Below, piece by piece: positions 1 through 11,606 of a stretch of DNA of 64,000 nt. Source of the stretch: Lutraria lutraria. Its lineage: Eukaryota > Mollusca > Bivalvia > Venerida > Mactridae. Position numbers and translations under genes: made by a program. How positions within the stretch are numbered: the first letter of the stretch is position 1; each line of letters starts with the position of its first letter. The notes below the pieces were generated by a model. It had not been told where the DNA came from. It saw only the letters and a program-made list of their open reading frames with translations, and ran no database searches. The DNA is taken from contig OZ026842.1 of assembly GCA_964023205.1 (NCBI GenBank), forward strand, positions 37,711,501-37,775,500, written 5' to 3'.

Positions 1-3000
1 TTTTTGTTTTACATATTTCAATGCCAAATTATGATTGAAAATCATAATAAATGACCTCATACATTGTTCATTGATTATTTTATGAACTTATATAATGTGC
101 ATGATTTTTATATAGATATTTAAGGGAATTATTCCTGCCATATTTATTTACATGTTTGAAACCTAAATATTGATTTAATACCCTAATAAATGAGGTTATG
201 AGAGATGTTCATTGTTTGTCAACTACTAAAATTTGATCAAATGACCTCTTTAATGACCCTTTAGAATGTGCATTAATTGTAAACATACATTTATTAAAAT
301 TATTACTTCAATTTTTTTGTTTTATATATTTTAATGCCAAATTATGATAGAAAATCATAATAAATGACCTCATATATTGTAGATTGATTATTTTATGAAC
401 TTATATAATGTGCATAAATTTTATATAGATATTAAAGAGAATTATTCCTGCCATATTTATTTACATGTTTGAAACCTAAATATTGACTTAATACCCTAAT
501 AAATGAGGTTATCATGAGATGTTCATTGTTTGTCAACTACAAATTTTTATCAAATTACCTATTTAATGACCCTTTAGAATGTGCATAAATTGTAAACATA
601 CATTTATTAAAATAATTGCTTCAATATTTTTGTTTACATATTTTAATGCCAAATTATGATTGAAAATCATAATAAATGACCTCATATATTGTTCATTTAT
701 CATTTTATGAAGTTTTATAATGTGCATGAATTTTATATAGATATTAAAGAGAATTATTCCTGCCATATTTATTTACATGTTTGAAACCTAAATATTGATT
801 TAATACCCTAATAAATGAGGTTATGAGATGTTCATTGTTTGTCAACTACAAAGTTTGATCAAATGACCTATTTAATGACCCTTTAGAATGTGCATTAATT
901 GTAAACATACATTTATTAAAATTATTGCTTCAATATTTTTGTTTTACATATTTTAATGCCAAATTATGATTGAAAATCATAATAAATGACCTCATAAATT
1001 GTTCATTGATTATTTTATGAACTTATATAATGTGCATAAATTGTATATAGATATTTAAGGGAATTATTACTGCCATATTTATTTACATGTTTGAAACCTA
1101 AATATTGATTTAATACCCTAATAAATGTGGTTATGAGATGTTCATTGTTTGTCAACTACAAATTTTTATCAAATGACCTATTCAATGACCCTTTAGAATG
1201 TGCATTAATTGTAAACATACATTTATTAAAATTATTACTTCAATATTTTTGTTTTATATATTTTTAATGCCAAATTATGATTGAAAATCATAATAAATGA
1301 CCTGATATATTTTTCATTGATTATTTTATGAACTTTTATAATGTGCATGAATTTTATATAGATATTAAAGAGAATTATTCCTGCCATATTTATTTACATG
1401 TTTGAAACCTAAATATTGATTTAATACCCTAATAAATGAGGTTATGAGATGTTCATTGTTTGTCAACTACAAAGTTTGATCAAATGACATATTTAATGAC
1501 CCTTTAGAATGTGCATAAATTGTAAACATACATTTATTAAAATAATTGCTTCAATATTTTTGTTTACATATTTTAATGCCAAATTATGATTGAAAATCAT
1601 AATAAATGACCTCATATATTGTTCATTTATTATTTTATGAAGTTTTATAATGTGAATGAATTTTATATAGATAATAAAGGGAATTATTCCTGTCATATTT
1701 ATTTACATGTTTGAAACCTAAATATTGATTTAATACCCTAATAAATGAGGTTATGAGATGTCCATTGTTTGTCAACTACAAAGTTTGATCAAATGACCTA
1801 TTTAATGACCCTTTAGAATGTGCATTAATTGTAAACATACATTTATTAAAATTATTGCTTCAATATTTTTGTTTTACATATTTTAATGCCAAATTATGAT
1901 TGAAAATCATAATAAATGACCTCATATATTGTTCATTGATTATTTTATGAACTTATATAATGTGCATAAATTGTATATAGATATTTAAGGGAATTATTCC
2001 TGCCATATTTATTTACATGTTTGAAAGCCAAATATTGATTAAATACCCTAATAAATGAGGTTATGAGATGTTAATTGTTTGTCAACTACAAATGTTGATC
2101 AAATGACCTATTTAATGACACTTTAGAATGTGCATTAATTGTAAACATACATTTATTAAAATTATTGCTTCAATATTTTTGTTTTACATATTTTAATGCC
2201 AAATTATGATTGAAAATCATAATAAATGACCTCATATATTGTTCATTGATTATTTTATGAACTTATATAATGTGCATAAATTTTATATAGATATTAAAGA
2301 GAATTATTCCTGCCATATTTATTTACATGTTTGAAACCTAAATATTGATTTAATACCCTAATAAATGAGGTTATGAGATGTTCATTGTTTGTCAACTACA
2401 AAGTTTGATCAAATGACATATTTAATGACCCTTTAGAATGTGCATAAATTGTAAACATACATTTATTAAAATAATTGCTTCAATATTTTTGTTTACATAT
2501 TTTAATGCTAAATTATGATTGAAAATCATAATAAATGACCTCATATATTGTTCATTTATTATTTTATGAAGTTTTATAATGTGCATGAATTTTATATAGA
2601 TAATAAAGGGAATTATTCCTGTCATATTTATTTACATGTTTGAAACCTAAATATTGATTTAATACCCTAATAAATGAGGTTATGAGATGTCCATTGTTTG
2701 TCAACTACAAAGTTTCATCAAATGACCTATTTAATGACCCTTTAGAATGTGCATTAATTGTAAACATACATTTATTAAAATTATTGCTTCAATATTTTTG
2801 TTTTACATATTTTAATGCCAAATTATGATTGAAAATCATAATAAATGACCTCATATATTGTTCATTGATTATTTTATGAACTTATATAATGTGCATAAAT
2901 TGTATATAGATATTTAAGGGAATTATTCCTGTCATATTTATTTACATGTTTGAAACCTAAATATTGATTTAATACCCTAATAAATGAGGTTATGAGATGT

Positions 3001-6000
3001 CCATTGTTTGTCAACTACAAAGTTTGATCAAATGACCTATTTAATGACCCTTTAGAATGTGCATTAATTGTAAACATACATTTATTAAAATTATTGCTTC
3101 AATATTTTTGTTTTACATATTTTAATGCCAAATTATGATTGAAAATCATAATAAATGACCTCATATATTGTTCATTGATTATTTTATGAACTTATATAAT
3201 GTGCATAAATTGTATATAGATATTTAAGGGAATTATTCCTGCCATATTTATTTACATGTTTGAAAGCCAAATATTGATTAAATACCCTAATAAATGAGGT
3301 TATGAGATGTTAATTGTTTGTCAACTACAAATGTTGATCAAATGACCTATTTAATGACACTTTAGAATGTGCATTAATTGTAAACATACATTTATTAAAA
3401 TTATTGCTTCAATATTTTTGTTTTACATATTTTAATGCCAAATTATGATTGAAAATCATAATAAATGACCTCATATATTGTTCATTGATTATTTTATGAA
3501 CTTATATAATGTGCATTTATTTATATAGATATTTAAGGGAATTATTCCTGCCATATTTATTTACATGTTTGAAAGCTAAATATTGATTTAATACCCTAAT
3601 AAATGAGGTTATGAGATGTTCATTGTTTGTCAACTACAAATGTTGATCAAATGACCTATTTAATGAATCTTTAGAATGTGCATTAATTGTAAACATACAT
3701 TTATTAAAATTATTGCTTCAATATTTTTGTTTTAAATATTTTAATGCCAAATTATGATTGAAAATCATAATAAATGACCTCATACATTGTTCATTGATTA
3801 TTTTATGAACTTATATAATGTGCATGAATTTTATATAGATATTTAAGGGAATTATTCCTGCCATATTTATTTACATGTTTGAAAGCTTAATATTGATTTA
3901 ATACCCTAATAAATGAGGTTATGAGATGTTCATTGTTTGTCAACTACAAATTTTGATCAAATGACATATTTAATGACCCTTTAGAATGTGCATTAATTGT
4001 AAACATACATTTATTAAAATTATTGCTTCAATATTTTTGTTTTATATATTTTAATGCCAAATTATGATAGAAAATCATAATAAATGACCTCATATATTGT
4101 AGATTGATTATTTTATGAACTTATATAATGTGCATGAATTTTATATAGATATTAAAGAGAATTATTCCTGCCATATTTATTTACATGTTTGAAACCTAAA
4201 TATTGACTTAATACCCTAATAAATGAGGTTATCATGAGATGTTCATTGTTTGTCAACTACAAATTTTTATCAAATTACCTATTTAATGACCCTTTAGAAT
4301 GTGCATAAATTGTAAACATACATTTATTAAAATAATTGCTTCAATATTTTTGTTTACATATTTTAATGCCAAATTATGATTGAAAATCATAATAAATGAC
4401 CTCATATATTGTTCATTTATCATTTTATGAAGTTTTATAATGTGCATGAATTTTATATAGATAATAAAGGGAATTATTCCTGTCATATTTATTTACATGT
4501 TTGAAAGCTAAATATTGATTTAATACCCTAATAAATGAGGTTATGAGATGTTCATTGTTTGTCAACTACAAAGTTTGATCAAATGACCTATTTAATGACC
4601 CTTTAGAATGTGCATTAATTGTAAACATACATTTATTAAAATTATTGCTTCAATATTTTTGTTTTACATATTTTAATGCCAAATTATGATTGAAAATCAT
4701 AATAAATGACCTCATAAATTGTTCATTGATTATTTTATGAACTTATATAATGTGCATAAATTGTATATAGATATTTAAGGGAATTATTACTGCCATATTT
4801 ATTTACATGTTTGAAACCTAAATATTGATTTAATACCCTAATAAATGTGGTTATGAGATGTTCATTGTTTGTCAACTACAAATTTTTATCAAATGACCTA
4901 TTCAATGACCCTTTAGAATGTGCATTAATTGTAAACATACATTTATTAAAATTATTACTTCAATATTTTTGTTTTATATATTTTTAATGCCAAATTATGA
5001 TTGAAAATCATAATAAATGACCTGATATATTTTTCATTGATTATTTTATGAACTTTTATAATGTGCATGAATTTTATATAGATATTAAAGAGAATTATTC
5101 CTGCCATATTTATTTACATGTTTGAAACCTAAATATTGATTTAATACCCTAATAAATGAGGTTATGAGATGTTCATTGTTTGTCAACTACAAAGTTTGAT
5201 CAAATGACATATTTAATGACCCTTTAGAATGTGCATAAATTGTAAACATACATTTATTAAAATAATTGCTTCAATATTTTTGTTTACATATTTTAATGCC
5301 AAATTATGATTGAAAATCATAATAAATGACCTCATATATTGTTCATTTATTATTTTATGAAGTTTTATAATGTGCATGAATTTTATATAGATAATAAAGG
5401 GAATTATTCCTGTCATATTTATTTACATGTTTGAAACCTAAATATTGATTTAATACCCTAATAAATGAGGTTATGAGATGTCCATTGTTTGTCAACTACA
5501 AAGTTTGATCAAATGACCTATTTAATGACCCTTTAGAATGTGCATTAATTGTAAACATACATTTATTAAAATTATTGCTTCAATATTTTTGTTTTACATA
5601 TTTTAATGCCAAATTATGATTGAAAATCATAATAAATGACCTCATATATTGTTCATTGATTATTTTATGAACTTATATAATGTGCATAAATTGTATATAG
5701 ATATTTAAGGGAATTATTCCTGCCATATTTATTTACATGTTTGAAAGCCAAATATTGATTAAATACCCTAATAAATGAGGTTATGAGATGTTAATTGTTT
5801 GTCAACTACAAATGTTGATCAAATGACCTATTTAATGACACTTTAGAATGTGCATTAATTGTAAACATACATTTATTAAAATTATTGCTTCAATATTTTT
5901 GTTTTACATATTTTAATGCCAAATTATGATTGAAAATCATAATAAATGACCTCATATATTGTTCATTGATTATTTTATGAACTTATATAATGTGCATAAA

Positions 6001-7392
6001 TTGTATATAGATATTTAAGGGAATTATTCCTGCCATATTTATTTACATGTTTGAAAGCCAAATATTGATTAAATACCCTAATAAATGAGGTTATGAGATG
6101 TTAATTGTTTGTCAACTACAAATGTTGATCAAATGACCTATTTAATGACACTTTAGAATGTGCATTAATTGTAAACATACATTTATTAAAATTATTGCTT
6201 CAATATTTTTGTTTTACATATTTTAATGCCAAATTATGATTGAAAATCATAATAAATGACCTCATATATTGTTCATTGATTATTTTATGAACTTATATAA
6301 TGTGCATTTATTTATATAGATATTTAAGGGAATTATTCCTGCCATATTTATTTACATGTTTGAAAGCTAAATATTGATTTAATACCCTAATAAATGAGGT
6401 TATGAGATGTTCATTGTTTGTCAACTACAAATGTTGATCAAATGACCTATTTAATGAATCTTTAGAATGTGCATTAATTGTAAACATACATTTATTAAAA
6501 TTATTGCTTCAATATTTTTGTTTTAAATATTTTAATGCCAAATTATGATTGAAAATCATAATAAATGACCTCATACATTGTTCATTGATTATTTATGAAC
6601 TTATATAATGTGCATGAATTTTATATAGATATTTAAGGGAATTATTCCTGCCATATTTATTTACATGTTTGAAAGCTTAATATTGATTTAATACCCTAAT
6701 AAATGAGGTTATGAGATGTTCATTGTTTGTCAACTACAAATTTTGATCAAATGACCTATTTAATGACCCTTTAGAATGTGCATTAATTGTAAACATACAT
6801 TTATTAAAATTATTGCTTCAATATTTTTGTTTTACATATTTCAATGCCAAATTATGATTGAAAATCATAATAAATGACCTCATACATTGTTCATTGATTA
6901 TTTTATGAACTTATATAATGTGCATGATTTTTATATAGATATTTAAGGGAATTATTCCTGCCATATTTATTTACATGTTTGAAACCTAAATATTGATTTA
7001 ATACCCTAATAAATGAGGTTATGAGAGATGTTCATTGTTTGTCAACTACTAAAATTTGATCAAATGACCTCTTTAATGACCCTTTAGAATGTGCATTAAT
7101 TGTAAACATTCATTTATTAAAATTATTACTTCAATATTTTTGTTTTATATATTTTTAATGCCAAATTATGATTGAAAATCATAATAAATGACCTGATATA
7201 TTTTTCTTTTGATTATTTTATGAACTTATATAATGTGCATGAATTTTATATAGATATTAAAGAGAATTATTCCTGCCATATTTATTTACATGTTTGAAAC
7301 CTAAATATTGATTTAATACCCTAATAAATGTGGTTATGAGAGATGTTCATTGTTTGTCAAGTACTAAAATTTGATCAAATGACCTCTTTAAT
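1..7392. repeat. Satellite array, block 1 (310 bp monomer)
   Basis: Head-to-tail copies of an approximately 310 bp monomer. Landmark AATGACCCTTTAGAATGTGC recurs at about 255, 567, 876, 1186 and 1496, and so on to the end of the block. The monomer is about 77% A+T by hand count and its consensus has no CpG. The block begins mid-monomer at the window edge and ends inside a monomer after CTCTTTAAT, where the first 4.2 kb insert interrupts it. Monomers differ by scattered substitutions (for example GTATATAG or TTATATAG, GAGGTT or GTGGTT, CTATTT or CTCTTT), which define recurring monomer types. I see no gene here. A 67-codon minus-strand reading frame recurs only because one monomer type lacks a T in the GTTTTACAT box. 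Confidence 0.97.
323..6823. repeat. Higher-order duplication of about 3.72 kb in block 1
   Basis: Monomer variants recur in order at an offset of 3720 bp. Examples are TTGTAGATTG near 381 and 4101, the ATCATGAG variant near 511 and 4231, and TTTTTAATGC near 1261 and 4981. The second copy is about three monomers shorter: the marker GTGCATTTATTTATATAG lies near 3511 and again near 6304, an offset of only about 2791. The difference equals one 929 bp trimer, which appears doubled in the first copy (matching variant monomers at about 1493 and 2422). Boundaries are approximate. Confidence 0.8.
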
Positions 7393-7437
7393 TAGCGGGA
7401 TAAATAAAACGTACTTCTTGGCAAAATAGTGCAAATT

Positions 7438-7455
7438 TTCATACAAGCACCAAAT
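7438..7455 (+). repeat. Left inverted repeat of the 4.2 kb insert, copy 1
   Basis: TTCATACAAGCACCAAAT, the exact reverse complement of 11589-11606. The 45 bp between the satellite junction and this repeat (7393-7437) have no counterpart at the right end. Both repeats point the same way relative to the insert, as terminal inverted repeats do. Confidence 0.8.
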
Positions 7456-8586
7456 TTGGTATGATGATGCATACATGTGTCGGGGTTAATTTAAGACCGT
7501 GTGCCAACGTGTACCTGGTCAGGAACGCTGTGGTCACGCTCGGATTCGAACCCACTGTCTCCAGGCTATATGACGTGTATAATAGGAGTGAAAACACATT
7601 GTAATCCATAGTTTATGCTCATAATATCATTCTTACCGTAAAGAATCGGGTTTATAACCAAACTGAGGTACATGTACTGGTATACTAAAATATTTTGACA
7701 GTTGTTTAGGCCAAGGGAATAATTATATAGGTTATTGGAGCGGCTAAATACGGATGGTTGAGTTAATCATATTTAGCCCGACATATGTAATTTTGATGGT
7801 ATCTTTAAACAACTTCAATGCTTATTGTAAGAAAATTAGGTTCAAAGTCTGCTTTAAATTTTACAGTTCATCGAGTATATAAACATCCGTCTGTCATAGA
7901 AGTCAAAATGCGTCCGTCGGTGGCACGTGGCACTACTTTCATTTGATATAAGATGAACACACTTTGTTCAATTAATCAGTAGTATTGCAAGTTTAGGTTC
8001 GTACATACCTGCATTTTCAAAATGCCTTTTGCTGTCTTCAGTATTTTGTAGCAGACATGTTTATCTAGGAACCAGGCCTCAGAATTTTGATGCTTGATTT
8101 CTTTTGAATCTATTAGCGGGTTTCAGGATACGGAATATCTAACGATCATAGGACAATATAAAAAAATATGAGAAACGGTTCCCTGTATTATTCATTTATA
8201 GTAATTTATTTTAAGGCTAATTGTTGTAATATAGTTCTAAATACTCAGTAGTTTGTATCGTTGATATTAACGTTTGATATTGGTTCATAGAAGGCCAACC
8301 AAATATGCTATTTGTTTCAAATCACTGGCAATAGACTTTATACACTGGATTTATTTAAGTATATACTTATGGTTTAGTTTTTAAATCTGTAAATTGACGA
8401 ACTTGGTGTGACCAGTCATCGAATACCGATACACAAATGAGTGTGCCAATAACATTCAATTCCTTATTGGCCAAACTTATAATGATTACGATTATGATGT
8501 CGCTCTTGAAATGAAATGGTGTTAAAAGTCTTACATCTCTTAGCAACAAAGAAAGGCGTTCAATACAAAACGTAATGAGAAGTCGG
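7456..8586. other. Left non-coding part of the insert, copy 1
   Basis: No reading frame of interest is visible. The stretch includes a tRNA B-box-like sequence on the minus strand at 7542-7553. The minus-strand frame at 8367-8549 is not supported because the recognisable relic next to it runs on the + strand. Weak traces that may be further N-terminal relic codons (roughly 8490-8586) are too decayed to assert. Confidence 0.5.
7542..7553 (-). promoter_or_regulatory. tRNA B-box-like motif, possible SINE remnant
   Basis: On the minus strand this reads GGGTTCGAATCC, matching the RNA polymerase III B-box consensus GGTTCGANTCC. I could not find a convincing A-box 30-60 bases upstream on that strand, nor a tRNA fold. 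A decayed tRNA-derived SINE is possible, but the match may be chance. The same motif is at 13005-13016. Confidence 0.3.
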
Positions 8587-10252
8587 TCGAATACTCGGCA
8601 GGCATTCGAGAAAAAACATTTGCTGAACTAGTTACATACATTATTCGAAACACAAACTTTGTCGGACGAGTTCAACTGTCTGAGCAGGCACCTGAGACTG
8701 AAACAGCTGGATTCTGAATTAGACGCGGTAAGAAAGTCTTATTGACATTGAAGAAAGATACAGGCCATGCATTGTTTGCTGCATGTGCTAATGATCCATG
8801 AAAACAAATTCAGTGGTAATTTCGTACCAGAAGTCAGTTGATATCAGTACTCAAACAATCTCTTGAATTAGTGAGTAAGGTACAATATGGGTCAAACAAT
8901 GAAGCACAGATGGAACAGTGCAACTCTAAGTCTCCTTTGCAATAACTCAATCACTTCAGTATAACTGTCATAGAGGTATTCACCGTACATCACATGTCCA
9001 TCTTCATTCCAAAACAAACGAACCCCCATTTGCTATTTACATTGACCTTTTGATTTTGTGTAGACAAGGAAACAACATCTAATTGAAATCTTGTTTCAGT
9101 GCGGTATATGTACATAATATAAACGTGTCCTTGAAATTTCCACAATGGTTGGAGGAGATGTTGTACAACGATGTTGAGTAGTTCGTTCACCAGTGCTACA
9201 CCGTGGACTCTTTACAATATAACATTGATCACAATTCTGGCTCCACTACGTCAATATCATCATTTCATGGGACGGACATTTCTTTATTTCAACATACGAT
9301 ACGAAAGTTGCCGGTGAAAAACAACCACGTTGACTTGTACATTCAAGAGATTGTTTGGGTACCCGCATCAATCGGTGTACCATCTATACCCGAACAATAC
9401 GCAACTATAATTCTAGCATACTTTTTTTCACAAATTAATCAACCATCTTCATTGTCTGATAATTTTCTTGACATGGAGACCAGCATCATCAAACAAAATA
9501 TGAACTTTAAATACCAATGCCTTCAAAGGGTTTTGATTGCATATCTTGCGTGGCCGACTTTCCATACCAATGAAAAGTGGGCGTCCTAGTTTCAACTATC
9601 GCTAAATGCTGCCTAACCCATCTTACATGAGCAAGCCCATTCCGTTGCCATCATAAAAAATCCATCTATAAGGACCGAGAAGTCACCAATTTCCTCAATC
9701 CATGTCAAGTTCCTTTGTTCGCTCTTGCCAAACAAATTCAGTGGCAATGACAAAATTTCGTTGTTTATGTTTGGTGGTTTGCACGTTGAAATGATGTCTC
9801 TGAAAGTTGTTGGTATTATTTTGAAAGATAGTGGGTGGATATCGACACTTACAGTGTCCAATATCGCTACCATCGATGTTGCTTAATCATCCTTTTTGGC
9901 ATACAATGTTTCTAGAACACGACTTGCCCACCAGACCACAGCGTATGCTCTATATAATTTAAAATTTGATGAATATATATACGGGTTAATCTGAGACCGT
10001 TCTGAATTTCAATGTCTCCTGCTGACATACCAGAAAAGATAATTCTCAGATTTAGTTTTGGTACCAGGTTCTTGCACTCCAGATAATAACACTTATATAT
10101 TTGTCCAACCATATAGAGAAGCAAGTTTTGTATTATACCGTAAAGTACTTGTTCCCTTTTTTTTGCATTAGACCATATAAATTATGTTAGTTCGAGTCCT
10201 TATTCATTTACATGACATGGTTTTAATAGTTGATAATACTTTTATCTTTCAA
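8587..10252 (+). pseudogene. Decayed relic of a large invertebrate multicopy protein, copy 1
   Basis: About 550 codons of ordered, recognisable protein blocks scattered over the three + frames. In order: TRQAFEK (about 8593); TFAELVTYI (8616); KKVLLTLKKDTGHALFAAC (8730); LELVSKVQYG (8862) with QMEQCNS; EPPFAIYIDLL (9020); TRKQHLIE (9064); YKRVLEIST (about 9118); RGLFT (about 9202); NIDHN and SFHGTDISLFQ inside the longest open stretch, 9203-9589; EQAHSVAII (9629); ALAKQIQW (9721); LFMFGGLHVEM (9761); SRTRLAHQTTA (about 9908); FVQPYREASFVLY (about 10103); and HLHDMV (about 10205). I recall these signatures in the same order from uncharacterised high-copy proteins of marine invertebrates. I do not know their function. 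Frame changes occur near 8611-8616 (an A run), 8935-8945, 9045-9064, 9214-9222, 9655-9715 and 9748. In-frame stops include 8715, 8799, 8943, 9115, 9175, 9587, 9614, 9884, 9992, 10169 and 10253. It cannot make a functional protein. The start and the C-terminus are not identifiable. Confidence 0.75.
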
Positions 10253-11337
10253 TAAAAGCACAAGGTGTATTTATTTAGTAGAAAGTTAAAGCATGACGTC
10301 TGGGGAGTGAAATCTTCAGTTACAATGAAAGCAAATTGTGATATTTTTACGTCGTTTTATAACTTGGCAGAAACGTCAGTTTGAGTGATTTTCTTTTGAA
10401 GCACGAAGACCATGCAAAACCTCCTTCGCTTTCAAACAATGGCATTTTGAATTATTCGAACTAACTCGCAACTCTTTCAAGTACTCGAACAAAACGTGAC
10501 AAACCCAATAGACGGACCTCTTGCCGATGCTCTGATTTTTGTAAATAAATGTAATAATAATTTTGGTGCTGCGAAAACGTTTGATGGCTAAATTACTGTT
10601 GTTTTTGTTCTATTCCTAGTTGCTGCATTCTAAGACACCTTCGGATAGAATGTGTTTGATCTTTATCTTCCTAATTTTAAAGCAATGGCAAGAACGGCTC
10701 GTTGATTAGACAGTTGTTAGTAATGGATTCGAATAAATTTTCAAGCAACTGATATACCGTTTTAAAGATGGATGAGTTCGGTTACTGATTAAAGCATCTG
10801 ATACTATATTTGAGTCGAAAAACCAAAGTGAGATAAGCAGTACTGAGCACTACATAACTATATTGACCCAAAGCAACCATGAAGAAGCTGACACTATGAT
10901 ATTTTGCGTATGAAACACGCTGTGGATAACCGGGCTTGAAAAAAAATGTGGTGAGGGGTTCTGACACAGACATTATAATTCTTTCAGTGTCTATTTTCAA
11001 AGAAATCAATACTGAACCTATTTGGGTGGAGTTTGGTATTTAAAGCAAAATACTTCAGTTGGTTTCTGGTGCATGAAACTGTCGAAACAATTGGGCAAAA
11101 GTTTATATTAAGTTCCCCCATTTTTCAACGCATTTACCGGGTGTGACACCGCGTGTCAGACCTCCATGAAAAGGACAAAAAGACATGGAATGTAATGTCT
11201 ATTTATGTAAGCAGCCTAGGGCCCCTTCTTATAAATCCGGATGACTTTTATCCGGAAACAATTAACGATTAACTAATGTATGCCTAAAACTGCACTAAGA
11301 AGTAAGTCACGTTCTATATACAACTTCTATTAGAGGC
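10253..11337. other. Right non-coding part of the insert, copy 1
   Basis: There is no convincing coding sequence. Weak + strand resemblance to the relic may continue to about 10560 but is too decayed to claim. A short inverted repeat, TCCGGAT at 11236-11242 with ATCCGGA at 11250-11256, could form a 7 bp stem. Minus-strand frames at 9912-10124 and 10782-11009 show no recognisable family and lie opposite or beyond the relic. Confidence 0.5.
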
Positions 11338-11349
11338 GGGGGGGGGGGG
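11338..11349 (+). repeat. Poly-G run (12 G), copy 1
   Basis: Twelve consecutive G. The equivalent run in copy 2 (16801-16810) has ten. It is the only difference I found between the two inserts. Homopolymer slippage or a sequencing error can explain it. Confidence 0.95.
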
Positions 11350-11481
11350 TATTTCACAAACTTCGTTTGAATTTACTTATATAAATGTATAAACATACTG
11401 AACATGTTATAATGATGAGCTAAGGTAGTATAATTCATTGGTATTGAGAGTTTTGATAAAAAGTTCTTTGACTGGAAAAAT

Positions 11482-11521
11482 ATTTGGCGGCCATTTTGAA
11501 AATTTGGCGGCCATCTTGAAT
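11482..11521 (+). repeat. Doubled 20 bp motif, copy 1
   Basis: Two adjacent 20 bp units, each beginning ATTTGGCGGCCAT, then TTTGAAA in the first and CTTGAAT in the second. On the minus strand each contains AAAATGGCCGCC or AAGATGGCCGCC. This resembles a YY1-type site (core ATGGCNGC), but function is only a guess. The position, about 85 bp from the right end, is typical of subterminal repeats of DNA transposons. Confidence 0.7.
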
Positions 11522-11588
11522 CGAGGCACTTGAACTTTGGCACACACCCTAAATCGTTTCTACATATCATTCCCAACATGTGTGGACA

Positions 11589-11606
11589 ATTTGGTGCTTG
11601 TATGAA
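11589..11606 (-). repeat. Right inverted repeat of the 4.2 kb insert, copy 1
   Basis: Reverse complement of 7438-7455 over 18 of 18 bases. Its outer two bases (AA) coincide with the first satellite bases, so the junction is directly at the repeat. Confidence 0.8.

Larger units (their letters stand above)
7393..11604 (+). mobile_element. 4.2 kb insert in the satellite, copy 1 (degenerate element)
   Basis: Non-satellite DNA of ordinary base composition interrupts a monomer exactly between CTCTTTAAT and GACCCTTTAG. The satellite resumes in phase, with AAT present on both sides (7390-7392 and 11605-11607), a possible 3 bp target duplication. An 18 bp perfect inverted repeat lies at 7438-7455 and 11589-11606. 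The left repeat is 45 bp inside the junction while the right one touches it, so the right end may be truncated. Inside are a decayed protein relic on the + strand (8587-10252), a poly-G run and a doubled 20 bp motif. I infer a mobile-element origin but cannot assign a superfamily. A captured genomic fragment is the alternative. Confidence 0.65.

Noticed and set aside
563..766. A 67-codon minus-strand reading frame recurring in many monomers (also at 1493, 2422, 4283, 5213, 17994, 31962, 36479, 43651, 49887, 50821, 56132, 57686, 58620, 62039 and 62973)
   Set aside because: It is created by a one-base deletion in one satellite monomer type. Its near-identity reflects repeat homogenisation, it has no recognisable domain or surrounding gene signals, and its composition follows the A+T-rich repeat.
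8367..8549. Minus-strand 60-codon frame in the insert (also 13830-14012)
   Set aside because: No family is recognised, and the recognisable protein relic immediately downstream is on the opposite strand. It is a chance frame.
8990..9190. Minus-strand 66-codon frame (also 14453-14653)
   Set aside because: It lies antisense to clear relic blocks on the + strand (TRKQHLIE, YKRVLEIST), so it is a shadow.
9203..9589. The 128-codon + strand frame as an intact small gene
   Set aside because: It begins at GTG inside a larger relic whose matching sequence continues upstream in another frame and downstream past the stop. It is a surviving open fragment of a pseudogene.
9613..9873. Minus-strand 86-codon frame (also 15076-15336)
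   Set aside because: It is antisense to the LFMFGGLHVEM block of the + strand relic, so it is a shadow.
9984..10002. Similarity of GGGTTAATCTGAGACCGT to GGGTTAATTTAAGACCGT near 7483 as an internal direct repeat
   Set aside because: It is only about 18 bp with mismatches and no extended similarity around it. It is likely chance, and the first lies outside while the second lies inside the protein relic.
9912..10124. Minus-strand 70-codon frame (also 15375-15587)
   Set aside because: It is antisense to the RTRLAHQTTA and FVQPYREASF blocks, so it is a shadow.
10782..11009. Minus-strand 75-codon frame (also 16245-16472)
   Set aside because: No recognisable domain, and it lies in decayed non-coding sequence. 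It is not supported as a gene.
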